Origin: Phycisphaerae bacterium
GTDB lineage: Bacteria; Planctomycetota; Phycisphaerae; UBA1845; UTPLA1
Length of the DNA: 13,565 bases
Direction: 5' to 3'
Assembly: GCA_016935885.1 (NCBI GenBank)
Contig: JAFGQA010000297.1
Span: 1 to 13,565, forward strand
Shown here: positions 1-6,332 of the stretch, in pieces
Position numbering within the stretch: the first letter of the stretch is position 1
Layout of the letters: the number at the start of each line of letters is the position of its first letter
The notes under the pieces: generated by a model
The model's database searches: none
Seen by the model: only the letters and a program-made list of their open reading frames with translations
What the model was told of the DNA's origin: nothing
Program-made: the position numbers and the translations under genes

Positions 1-44
1 AGGGAAAACAGCGGTTCGGAAACGCCGTTCCTGACCGTGAAAAC

Positions 45-63
45 CACCGGCGAGACGCCGGTG
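45..63. repeat. AGA-triloop palindrome, copy 1
   Basis: A perfect 8-bp stem (caccggcg / cgccggtg) closes on the triloop AGA. The surrounding 25 bases at 43-67 recur with one mismatch at 2906-2930, so this is a dispersed intergenic repeat. It lies about 90 bp beyond the stop of the minus-strand dGTPase gene. There is no T-run in that direction, so I do not call it a terminator. A second small hairpin, tgccga-gcgat-tcggca, sits at 137-153 between this repeat and the dGTPase stop. Nothing else is visible in 1-155. Confidence 0.6.
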
Positions 64-155
64 CCACAGTTTTGCCACAGGCTGCTAAACGGCCAGGGGC
101 CCGCTGGCAGCCGGTGCACGGGGGAACACCGGGACTGCCGAGCGATTCGGCAAGA

Positions 156-1340
156 TTAACCGAACTCAAAAGGGGCATGGAGCCGGCAGTGCTCCTGCTG
201 GCAGAAGCGGTCGGTCATGCCCGCGATGTAGTCGCAGATGACCCGGTGACGGCCCTGGTCTTGAATGCGGGCCCCGAAGCGTTGAGGCAGAAGCTCGGGC
301 TCGGCAAGGTAGGCCTCGAAGATCTGGCGGATCAGCCGCCGGGCCTTCGAGTCCATCCTGACCACGCGATGGTTGCCATACACGGATTCCGCCAGTAGGG
401 CCTGTAGCTCCTCGATGCCTGTGCGGACCTTGTCGGAGAAGGCGACAAGCTCCGTGTTGTTGCGGCGGACGGCGTTGGGGTCGGCGGCGTGTGCCGCGTC
501 CAGCCGGCGACGGCTCTCGGCGACGGCGTCTTCAGCGAGTCGCCTGGCGATGTTGTCCAGGATCGGCCGGCGGATGGCATGGACGGGTCCCGATGCGTGT
601 TTTTCTCGGACTGGCTGAGCGGCCTCGCGCCATACGGCGCAGCAGCTCAAGGCCTCCTCGGTTAAGCCACACTCGACCAGCCCGTCTTCGATGTCGTGAA
701 GCGTATAGGCAATCGTGTCGGCGAGACTGACGACTTGACCCTCCAGTGGCGGCATGGGGCCGGCGTCCAGGAGGAGGCGGGCCTGCTCGTCGATCGCCGC
801 GCTCGGGTCTGGCCTGTCATGGAGCGTGTGATGCTTGATGAGCGATTCACGGACTTCGAAGGTGAGGTTCAAGCCGCGAAACGGGGGGTAGGGATGCTCA
901 AGGTAGTCCACGACGCGCAGTGATTGGATGTTGTGTTCGAAGCCGCCGTGGTCTTTCATCAGGGCCGCCAGGGCGGCCTCTCCAGCGTGCCCGAAGGGGG
1001 GATGGCCCAGGTCGTGGGCCAGTGCGATGGCGCATGCGAGGCGGGCGTTAAGACCAAGCGGCCGGGCGAGGCGCTGGGCCTGGGCAGCGACCTCAATCGT
1101 GTGGGTCAAGCGGGTCCGAAAATGATCCCCGCTTTCGGTCACGAAGACCTGTGTCTTGTGCATGAGCCGCCGGAAAGCCATGCAGTTGAGGATGCGCGAG
1201 CGATCCAGCTCGAAGGGCGATTCGTCGGCAGGCAGTGTCTCCGGATGGACGCGTCCTCGCGAGGCCTGGTCGGCTACGGCGTAGGGAGCCAGCCCGGATT
1301 GCCGATTGGGAATTGGGGATTGGGGATTCGAGCCCGTCAT
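156..1340 (-). CDS. dGTP triphosphohydrolase-like HD protein
   Basis: Predicted deoxynucleoside triphosphate triphosphohydrolase of the bacterial dGTPase-like family, 394 aa, cytosolic. Such enzymes cut dGTP (often other dNTPs) to the deoxynucleoside and triphosphate. The HD metal site is complete: H80 in RLTHTIEVA, H109-D110 in ALAHDLGHPPFGHAGE, and D208 in SLADTIAYTLHDIEDGL. The N-terminal family signature is also present (SRILNCMAFRRLMHKTQVF, residues 48-66). The reading frame stays open 91 codons further upstream, but that part is antisense-like sequence inside the HIT gene. The ATG at 1340 overlaps the HIT stop by 4 nt, which fixes the start. No Shine-Dalgarno is obvious, so translation probably depends on coupling to HIT. 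Residues 5-15 (NPQSPIPNRQS) are encoded by a degenerate 8-bp tandem repeat and are unlikely to be functional. The substrate within the dNTP pool cannot be told from sequence. Confidence 0.9.
   Translation of the reverse strand: MTGSNPQSPIPNRQSGLAPYAVADQASRGRVHPETLPADESPFELDRSRILNCMAFRRLMHKTQVFVTESGDHFRTRLTHTIEVAAQAQRLARPLGLNARLACAIALAHDLGHPPFGHAGEAALAALMKDHGGFEHNIQSLRVVDYLEHPYPPFRGLNLTFEVRESLIKHHTLHDRPDPSAAIDEQARLLLDAGPMPPLEGQVVSLADTIAYTLHDIEDGLVECGLTEEALSCCAVWREAAQPVREKHASGPVHAIRRPILDNIARRLAEDAVAESRRRLDAAHAADPNAVRRNNTELVAFSDKVRTGIEELQALLAESVYGNHRVVRMDSKARRLIRQIFEAYLAEPELLPQRFGARIQDQGRHRVICDYIAGMTDRFCQQEHCRLHAPFEFG
1299..1330. repeat. 8-bp degenerate tandem repeat in the dGTPase start
   Basis: Successive units of the type attgggg (gattggg, aattgggg, attgggg, attcg) lie just after the dGTPase start and encode its low-complexity N-terminus. 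The related string atcggcaatcgg occurs again at 6224-6235 in the glnA-gatE gap, which suggests a family of similar short repeats in this genome. Confidence 0.5.
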
Positions 1341-1876
1341 GTTGATGGTTCGTTCCGGTTTGGCGGGATGCCCAGCTTCACGCAGACTTCGCGCAGGGCT
1401 TCGTACGTCCTCCGCAGGGACTCGGGAACGACGCGGACGTCGCCGAGGACCGCCATGAAATTCGTGTCGCCGGTCCAGCGGGGCACGACGTGCACGTGGA
1501 GATGTCCCGGGAGGCCCGCGCCCGCGCAGAGGCCGAGGTTGATGCCGATGTTGAATCCGTTGGGATGCACGGCATGGCCCAGAACCGCCTTGGCGTCGCG
1601 GGTCTGGCGCCACAGGTCGCTGAACGTTTCCTCATCGAGATCGGCGAGGTCTTCCTTGTGCCCGTATGGGGAGATGAGGAGATGGCCGTTTGTGTAGGGG
1701 AACCGGTTCATCACGACGAGGGCGTGCCGTGTCCGCCACAGCACGTGGTTGGCGGCATCCTTCTCCGGGCTGTCACGATAGCTGCACAGGAAACAACCTT
1801 CCTTGTCTTCGTCGGCCAGCGAGCGGATGTACTCCATTCGCCAGGGCGCCCAGAGGTTCTCGTGGAACTCGCTCAT
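1337..1876 (-). CDS. HIT-family nucleotide hydrolase/phosphorylase
   Basis: Histidine triad protein, 179 aa, of the bacterial branch that starts with a conserved LWAPWRMEYI block (residues 8-17 here). The catalytic triad is intact as GHLHVHVV (H125, H127, H129), preceded by the usual NxGxxAGAGxPGHLH stretch. A CFLC pair (C28, C31) is the zinc-binding half-site seen in many relatives. Family members cleave dinucleoside polyphosphates such as Ap4A or act on nucleotide phosphoramidates; the exact substrate is open. It is the first gene of a two-gene unit with the dGTPase, overlapping by ATGA at 1337-1340. No Shine-Dalgarno precedes the ATG; an extended -10 element ends 9 bases upstream, so the message may be leaderless. 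Confidence 0.93.
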   Translation of the reverse strand: MSEFHENLWAPWRMEYIRSLADEDKEGCFLCSYRDSPEKDAANHVLWRTRHALVVMNRFPYTNGHLLISPYGHKEDLADLDEETFSDLWRQTRDAKAVLGHAVHPNGFNIGINLGLCAGAGLPGHLHVHVVPRWTGDTNFMAVLGDVRVVPESLRRTYEALREVCVKLGIPPNRNEPST

Positions 1877-1885
1877 GCCGGTGTC

Positions 1886-1894
1886 AATGTATCA
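1886..1894 (-). promoter_or_regulatory. possible extended -10 promoter of the HIT gene
   Basis: Minus-strand TGATACATT fits an extended -10 (TGnTANNNT). It ends 9 nt before the HIT start codon, so transcription would begin 2-3 nt before ATG or at it. No convincing -35 is present. This is a pattern match only. Confidence 0.28.
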
Positions 1895-1929
1895 AGACTC
1901 GGGAAAGGATACCAGTCGCGCGCGGACGG

Positions 1930-2016
1930 GTGGCACTGGCAGCTTGCCTGCCAGTGTGCACGCCCCATGCTCCCACCGGAGAGACCGCACGGGCGGGCAA
2001 GCCCCCCGTGGCACCC
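1930..2016. repeat. GTGGCAC palindromic repeat, copy 1
   Basis: The element begins gtggcac, forms an 8-bp hairpin (cactggca-gcttgcc-tgccagtg), continues through cgccccatg and ccggagagaccgc, and ends near gtggcaccc. A second copy at 4149-4237 matches closely over roughly the first 60-70 bases. It fills much of the gap between the HIT gene and the lipoprotein stop. The rest of 1877-2088 shows no gene. Confidence 0.7.
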
Positions 2017-2088
2017 GGAATCGAATGCCGCCGGAAGTATCATGGACCCTGCGTTGATGCGGCGCGATCATGGACCCGGGACGCGCGT

Positions 2089-2907
2089 TCACCCGTTTGC
2101 GACGGTACCGCCGCTGCTGAGGGGCGTCGATTCGCGTGGCGGCGGGAGCCTCGTGCGAAGCTGTTGCAGGACCGACACGACGTGCTTGCGGTCCTGGTGG
2201 GCCTTGAACGCGCCCTGAAGGCGACAAGGGCCGAACAGGTCCACGGGCTCGTTGACGTACGTCGTCGGGACAAGGTCCGACGATTCGATCCGTCCCACGA
2301 TGGTCTTGCCGTCACGAGATCTGCTGAAATAGACAAAGCCCGCCCCCTCGTAGGCGATGACGCTGGGGCCTGTGATCAGGCAATACAGGATGGTGGCGTT
2401 CGTCTGTGAACTCTCGGCATAGGTCGTGCCGGGAACGGGCCGCCAGAACATGTTGATGTGGATGAGTTGCGACATCCAGATCCCGTCCCCGTTCCGGTGG
2501 CCCGGCGCCTCAGTGGCCGGCGCCGAGGTTGTCGTGGTCGGATCGTCAGGCAATTCAACGGCCAGTGGCGTGGCGGGGATTTCAAAGACAATGTCCCAGT
2601 TGTTGTGGGCGTTGACGGCGAAGGACCCGGGATCAAACTGCTCACTGAAGCATTCCGTGCCTGGCGGATTCTTGAAGGACAGAATGTCGAAGCGGGTCTC
2701 GGTCTTGCGGCAGGCGCTCGCGCACGGGAGCAAGACCGCGCCTGCCAGGACCGCTGCGACGGCAGCACGGATGGCCCGGCGCGTCCGTGGCGCAGGCGAG
2801 AGGGCGTGTTTGGCGTGCCCTGCGGAGGACCTGCCAAGGCTGCATCCTGAAACCCTTGCTGCACCGTCGTACAGGCGGCGGACGTGCGGGCGCGCCGCTC
2901 GTGACAC
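2089..2907 (-). CDS. putative lipoprotein, start uncertain
   Basis: Unrecognised secreted protein. The coding body is convincing: a hydrophobic stretch AAVAAVLAGAVLL after an arginine-rich segment (RTRRAIR), then a lipobox-like ASAC (C66 counting from the GTG at 2907). A folded-looking region follows, with a T/P-rich linker (TTTTSAPATEAP) and a C-terminal basic tail. The start is a problem. The only GTG codons (2907 and 2910) lie inside a dispersed repeat and would give an n-region of more than 40 residues. Between them and the signal peptide there is no ATG, GTG or TTG, only CTG at 2874 and an ATC. Either a rare start codon is used or the 5' end has been lost to repeat insertion or a frameshift. 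It is likely anchored in a membrane facing the periplasm. I can assign no function. Confidence 0.5.
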   Translation of the reverse strand: MSRAARPHVRRLYDGAARVSGCSLGRSSAGHAKHALSPAPRTRRAIRAAVAAVLAGAVLLPCASACRKTETRFDILSFKNPPGTECFSEQFDPGSFAVNAHNNWDIVFEIPATPLAVELPDDPTTTTSAPATEAPGHRNGDGIWMSQLIHINMFWRPVPGTTYAESSQTNATILYCLITGPSVIAYEGAGFVYFSRSRDGKTIVGRIESSDLVPTTYVNEPVDLFGPCRLQGAFKAHQDRKHVVSVLQQLRTRLPPPRESTPLSSGGTVANG

Positions 2908-2953
2908 CACCGGCGAGACGCCGGGGCCACATGTTTCTTCGCGAGACGCGAAG
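2906..2953. repeat. AGA-triloop palindromes, copies 2 and 3
   Basis: Two adjacent perfect hairpins. At 2910-2924 ccggcg-AGA-cgccgg (the 25-base context at 2906-2930 differs by one base from 43-67). At 2937-2953 cttcgcg-AGA-cgcgaag. They share the core GCGAGACGC but have different outer stems. They lie between the amidohydrolase stop and the lipoprotein body, exactly where a start codon for the latter would be expected. Confidence 0.6.
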
Positions 2954-3040
2954 ATTCCAATCGTCAGTAGTACAGGGGTCCGACCACGCGCTCGAACCAC
3001 GTACGGCGCGACGCATGCACCACGGCCTCTGGATATGTGC

Positions 3041-3976
3041 TCAAGAGTCATTGCCATCGAGGAGTGCGGTGCTGTTGTTGGATGCACGTAGAGGCGAAGA
3101 CTCGATGTCGAGGAGCGTGAGCGCGTCTCGCTCGACGATGGCGGCGAGATGCGGCCTGGGTACGGTCGGCAGGTTCGTGCCGGTGACGAGCTGGTTGATG
3201 CGGTAGATAGACTCGATGGCAGAGGTCGCTGAGGTGTGGGGGAAGTCACTGCCAAAGAGCAGCTTGTCCATGACGCCGTATTGGTACGCGGAGAGCAACG
3301 CGTTGTATGCGTGCCAGGGTCGATGCAGCAGGGAACTGATATCCGCAAAGACATTGGGATGCTTCCCCAGAAGGACCACGCACTCCTCGATCCAGGGATA
3401 GCCCATGTGTGCAATCACCACCTTCAGGTCGGGCAATTCGCGGGCCACCTCGTCAAGGAGGGCTGGGCGGGCAAAGTCCATCTTGCTGGCAACGCTGAAC
3501 CGGAGGCCCGGGTGAAGAAAGACAGGCATCTTTAATCGGGCGGCCTCGGCGAAGACCTGCATGGCACGGCTGTCGGCAGGGTGGAAATCCTGGGCCGCGG
3601 GTGAGGCGGTGATGGCCTTCATGCCGAGTTCGTCGTGGGCCAGGCGGATGTCGTCGAGCGCCTCGGACAGACTTGTGGGATCGATGCCGGCGCAACCGAT
3701 GAGCTTGTCCGGGTGCTGGCGGACGTAATCGGACACGAAGGTGCTGGGGATCTCGGCGCCTAGATAGCGGCTCTTGAAACCGAGGACGAAGCTCCTGTCC
3801 ACGGGTTCGCTGGCGAGGAGGTGTTGCTCGGTCGAGGCGTCGGGCAAACCGGCCTTACACATCGGCGAAACCGGGCCGTGGCGGCAGCTGGCATTCGGCC
3901 AGATGCTGCCGAGTTCCTCCGCGGATTGCCAAACGTGGGTGTGACAGTCAACGATCACGGTGAACCGATGTCCCAT
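3041..3976 (-). CDS. amidohydrolase_2 family metal-dependent hydrolase
   Basis: TIM-barrel metal hydrolase, 311 aa, of the amidohydrolase_2 (ACMSD-like) family. These enzymes carry out decarboxylation or hydrolysis of C-C, C-N or ester bonds on small organic acids. Expected metal ligands are all visible: the N-terminal HxH in DCHTHVW (H12, H14), H155 in VFLHPG, H190 in VIAHMGYPW and the catalytic Asp D244 in LLFGSDFPH. Length is normal. ATG at 3976 is chosen; a GTG six codons later (giving MIVDCHTHVW) is a possible alternative, and neither has a good ribosome site. It heads the minus-strand gene run and faces the divergent glnA promoter region. The last 15 or so residues (ASNNSTALLDGND) are low complexity. 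The substrate is unknown. Confidence 0.9.
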   Translation of the reverse strand: MGHRFTVIVDCHTHVWQSAEELGSIWPNASCRHGPVSPMCKAGLPDASTEQHLLASEPVDRSFVLGFKSRYLGAEIPSTFVSDYVRQHPDKLIGCAGIDPTSLSEALDDIRLAHDELGMKAITASPAAQDFHPADSRAMQVFAEAARLKMPVFLHPGLRFSVASKMDFARPALLDEVARELPDLKVVIAHMGYPWIEECVVLLGKHPNVFADISSLLHRPWHAYNALLSAYQYGVMDKLLFGSDFPHTSATSAIESIYRINQLVTGTNLPTVPRPHLAAIVERDALTLLDIESSPLRASNNSTALLDGNDS

Positions 3977-4353
3977 CGTCGGCGGATTCCCCGCCAGGAC
4001 ACGACGGTCTGCCGACAGACCGAAGCATCGTTCCCCTGGCGGGCCTTGTCAGGACGTAGGGGACACAATCTACTGCAATCCGCGAAAAGCGGTCAAGGGC
4101 CGGCGTCCTGGGTGGTCATCACGGGCAGGGCAATCGCGAGGTCGGCGCGTGGCACTGGCAGATTGCCTGCCAGTGTGCATGCCCCATGCGCCCTCCGGAG
4201 AGACCGCCCGTGCGGCTTGTCCGCCCGTGCGGTCTTTCTGCTACTCTGAGAATAGAATTCACGGCCCACCGTCGCTCGTTTTATGGGATGATGATCCGCC
4301 GCGAGGGCGGCCCATTTTCATCCATGATGGTGAGCGACGCGACCATGATACCT
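3977..4353. other. left part of the divergent spacer
   Basis: No gene is seen between the amidohydrolase start and 4353. It holds the second GTGGCAC repeat (4149-4237) and, at about 4283-4327, an imperfect hairpin centred on ccgcc-gcgag-ggcgg with arms related to gatgatgat and its complement. The pair cgtcgctc (4269-4276) and gagcgacg (4332-4339) brackets that hairpin as a further inverted repeat, so 4269-4339 can fold as one structure. I see no promoter for the amidohydrolase that I would defend. Confidence 0.5.
4149..4237. repeat. GTGGCAC palindromic repeat, copy 2
   Basis: Begins gtggcac and folds as cactggca-gattgcc-tgccagtg, like the copy at 1930-2016, then the shared gccccatg and ccggagagaccgc segments. 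Its 3' part is a second long imperfect hairpin: agaccgc(c)cgtgcgg pairs with ccgcccgtgcggtct (4201-4235), followed by a T-rich ttctgct. On the plus strand that half resembles an intrinsic terminator, but no plus-strand gene precedes it. Confidence 0.7.
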
Positions 4354-4439
4354 GGTGCGAGAATCCCTTCTCGCACCCACTACCGGCGGCAGTCTTTCCC
4401 ACACCTCGACACAAGGGGCCGAGAAGGGATTCTCGGCCC
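4354..4439. repeat. paired GAGAA/TTCTC hairpins (REP-like), pair 1
   Basis: Two perfect 10-bp hairpins, 24 nt each, in inverted arrangement. At 4354-4377 ggtgcgagaa-TCCC-ttctcgcacc; at 4416-4439 gggccgagaa-GGGA-ttctcggccc. The core and the loops of the two are complementary to each other. The outer stem bases differ between the two, yet each stem pairs perfectly. The same arrangement occurs at 11716-11770. Confidence 0.8.
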
Positions 4440-4539
4440 AGCGTCGTCTTTACGTACGGAGATGACGGTCCCCCGCCACCGGTGCCCCGTCACCGGTCCC
4501 GCGTCCCCCGTCCCCCGTCACGCTCCCACCGAGACTCCG

Positions 4540-4659
4540 CAGCCTGTCGGAAAAGCCCCCAAAAGCCGGGGGTCTGGAACGTAGAATAAGGAGTTACGAG
4601 AATCACAACAATCGTAACCTTATGAACGCAATTTCCGTTCCACCTTTTCCGACAGGCTG
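4540..4659. mobile_element. 120-bp MITE-like inverted-repeat element
   Basis: Bounded by a perfect 16-bp inverted repeat: cagcctgtcggaaaag at 4540-4555 and its exact complement at 4644-4659. Inner segments also pair across the centre (tggaacg with cgttcca; aaggagttacga with tcgtaacctt), so the whole unit is one long imperfect hairpin with an extra ccccc/ggggg mini-hairpin in the left arm. It encodes no protein. An ATG at 4622 inside it opens the glnA frame, but I regard that as accidental. No target duplication is evident, so mobility is inferred from shape only. Confidence 0.6.
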
Positions 4660-4676
4660 TCCGGTCTTGGGAACCG

Positions 4677-4705
4677 TTGACAATCGGCTGAGACGTGGAT
4701 ACCGT
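4677..4705 (+). promoter_or_regulatory. candidate sigma-70 promoter of glnA
   Basis: A perfect -35 TTGACA at 4677-4682, a 17-bp spacer, and a -10 TACCGT at 4700-4705 (first, second and last positions of TATAAT kept). Transcription would begin near 4712, just before the ribosome site at 4721 and the TTG start at 4733. It starts 18 bp beyond the MITE-like element. No sigma-54 site is seen. Confidence 0.45.
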
Positions 4706-4720
4706 CCCCCTCCGTCGATC

Positions 4721-4726
4721 GGAGGT
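4721..4726 (+). promoter_or_regulatory. glnA ribosome-binding site deciding the start
   Basis: GGAGGT followed by a 6-nt spacer and TTG at 4733-4735. This is one of the best Shine-Dalgarno sequences in the window. It places the glnA start 111 nt downstream of the first ATG in the frame. Confidence 0.65.
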
Positions 4727-4732
4727 CACCCA

Positions 4733-6151
4733 TTGTTCGCATCCGCCGGTGAGGCTCTCAAGTATCTTTCGGATCGGGACATAGCGATGGTAGACCTGAA
4801 GGTCGCCGGCGTCGCTGGTCAGTGGATGCACATCACCATCCCCGCGAGGAACTTTACGCAGCAGCCCTTCGAAGAGGGGATTGGCTATGACGGCTCGTCT
4901 GGATCGGGCTTCAGCACCGTCGAGAGCGGAGACGTTGCCGCCAAGCCGGAGCCGGCCACCGCCTTCCTGGATCCCTTTTGGGAGAAGCCGACGATCAGTT
5001 TCATCTGCAACACCGTGACGGCGGACACGAAGGCCCCGCTTCCCAGTGATCCACGGACCATCGCCACACAGGCCGTCGCCCACATGGAACGGTCTGGCGT
5101 GGCCGACGCAGCGATGATGGGGCCGGAGTTCGAGTTTTACGTGTTCGACCGCCTGGAGGCGAACATCACTCCATACGAGACCGTCGTCAGGATCCAATGC
5201 GGAGAGGTTGAGCCGGACGGGGTCTCGCCGGCGATCAGGCCGAACCGGGGCTACCTCGCCTTGCCGCCGGCCGATCGGCTACACAACGTGCGCAGCGAAA
5301 TAGCACTGATCCTGCAAGAGATGGGCATTGCCGTGCGGTATCACCACCACGAAGTTGGGGCGCCGGGGCAGTGCGAGATCGAGGTCGATTTGGCCCCGCT
5401 GGTGGAGGCGGCCGATCGGACGATGCTGATCAAGTACGTCGTCAAGAACGTGGCCCGGCGTCACGGCAAGATCGCGACATTCATGCCGAAGCCCGTCTTC
5501 GGCGAGGCCGGCAACGGCATGCACGTACACCAGAAGCTCGACAAAGGCGGCGAGCCCCTGTTCTACGACGCGAAGGAGAGGAACTACGCCAACCTGAGTG
5601 ACTTGGCCTTGCACTACATCGGCGGCCTGCTCCAACATGGCTGCGCGCTGGCGGGCTTGACCAACCCGTCCACCAATTCGTTTAAGCGGCTGGAGGCGGG
5701 TCACGAGGCACCGGTGAATCTGTTTTTCTCACTGGCCAACCGCTCCGCGGCGATTCGCGTACCCAAGTACGCCGTCAAGCCGAAAGACAAGCGGATCGAA
5801 TACAGGCCGCCTGATTTCACCTGCAATGTCTATCTGGCGTTGGCCGGCATGTTGATGGCCGGACTGGACGGCATCCAGTCGAAGACCGACGTGGCGGCGC
5901 ATCATTTCGGCCCGTTTGACGTGGACATTGCCAAACAGGACGAGGCATTCCTGAGCAAGATCATCCCGCTGCCGCGTTCCTTGTACGATGCGATGGAGGC
6001 ATTGGGCAGGGACCACGAGTTCCTGCTCGACGGCGAGGTCTTTTCGGAGGCGTTTATCAAGAACTGGATCGACACCAAACGCCGAGACGAGACCGACGAG
6101 ATCGCTATCTACCCGCATCCGCGCGAGTATCATCTCTACATGGATGTGTAA
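4733..6151 (+). CDS. glnA: glutamine synthetase, type I
   Basis: ATP-dependent ligation of ammonia to glutamate in the cytosol, normally a dodecamer. From the TTG at 4733 the protein is 472 aa, the usual GSI length, and begins at the expected family position (GEALKYLSDRDIAMVDLK). Active-site blocks are in order: YDGSS with D53, the metal-binding PEFEF (E132, E134), NGMHVHQ at 261-267, NPSTNSFKRL at 311-320, GHEAPVNL and RSAAIRVP, and EYRPPDF. The C-terminal segment that normally carries the adenylylated tyrosine (NLYDLPPEE type) reads DIAKQDEAF, and the tyrosine position is A400. Control by adenylylation is therefore unlikely. The frame is open further upstream to an ATG at 4622, but those 37 codons cross a MITE-like repeat and the promoter. 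GatE and GatD, which use glutamine, follow on the same strand. Confidence 0.93.
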   Translation: MFASAGEALKYLSDRDIAMVDLKVAGVAGQWMHITIPARNFTQQPFEEGIGYDGSSGSGFSTVESGDVAAKPEPATAFLDPFWEKPTISFICNTVTADTKAPLPSDPRTIATQAVAHMERSGVADAAMMGPEFEFYVFDRLEANITPYETVVRIQCGEVEPDGVSPAIRPNRGYLALPPADRLHNVRSEIALILQEMGIAVRYHHHEVGAPGQCEIEVDLAPLVEAADRTMLIKYVVKNVARRHGKIATFMPKPVFGEAGNGMHVHQKLDKGGEPLFYDAKERNYANLSDLALHYIGGLLQHGCALAGLTNPSTNSFKRLEAGHEAPVNLFFSLANRSAAIRVPKYAVKPKDKRIEYRPPDFTCNVYLALAGMLMAGLDGIQSKTDVAAHHFGPFDVDIAKQDEAFLSKIIPLPRSLYDAMEALGRDHEFLLDGEVFSEAFIKNWIDTKRRDETDEIAIYPHPREYHLYMDV

Positions 6152-6332
6152 GGCGTGCTTCTACCGCTGAAGCGGCGGGCCGCCCGCCCTGATGATGCCA
6201 GGATCAAGGGGGGCGAACTCCTAATCGGCAATCGGGAGGTGGAATCCGTACGACAGCTTCCTTCCGATTGCCGATCGCCGATCGCCCACGTAAACTCGTG
6301 GTTTAGTGCGACCACAGGAGACGAAAGGAACC
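6152..6332. other. glnA-gatE gap with inverted repeats
   Basis: A 12-bp perfect inverted repeat, atcggcaatcgg at 6224-6235 and its complement at 6264-6275, and a small hairpin ccacg-taaact-cgtgg just before gatE. Right after glnA the GC-rich gcggcgggccgcccgcc could fold, but it lacks a U-run, so I do not call a terminator. Read-through from glnA into gatE is possible. Confidence 0.45.

Noticed and set aside
924..1697. Long plus-strand open frame opposite the dGTPase and HIT genes
   Set aside because: It is antisense to two genes with intact catalytic motifs; the translation shows no recognisable domain and arises from GC-rich codon bias.
1931..1948. Possible sigma-54 promoter (TGGCAC...TTGC) in the GTGGCAC repeats, here and at 4150-4167
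   Set aside because: The spacing between the GG and GC elements is 12 instead of 10, and the TTGC is simply the loop of the conserved hairpin in both copies.
4201..4242. Intrinsic terminator in the divergent spacer
   Set aside because: The hairpin and T-rich tail fit, but there is no plus-strand gene upstream to terminate, and the sequence is part of the repeat family.
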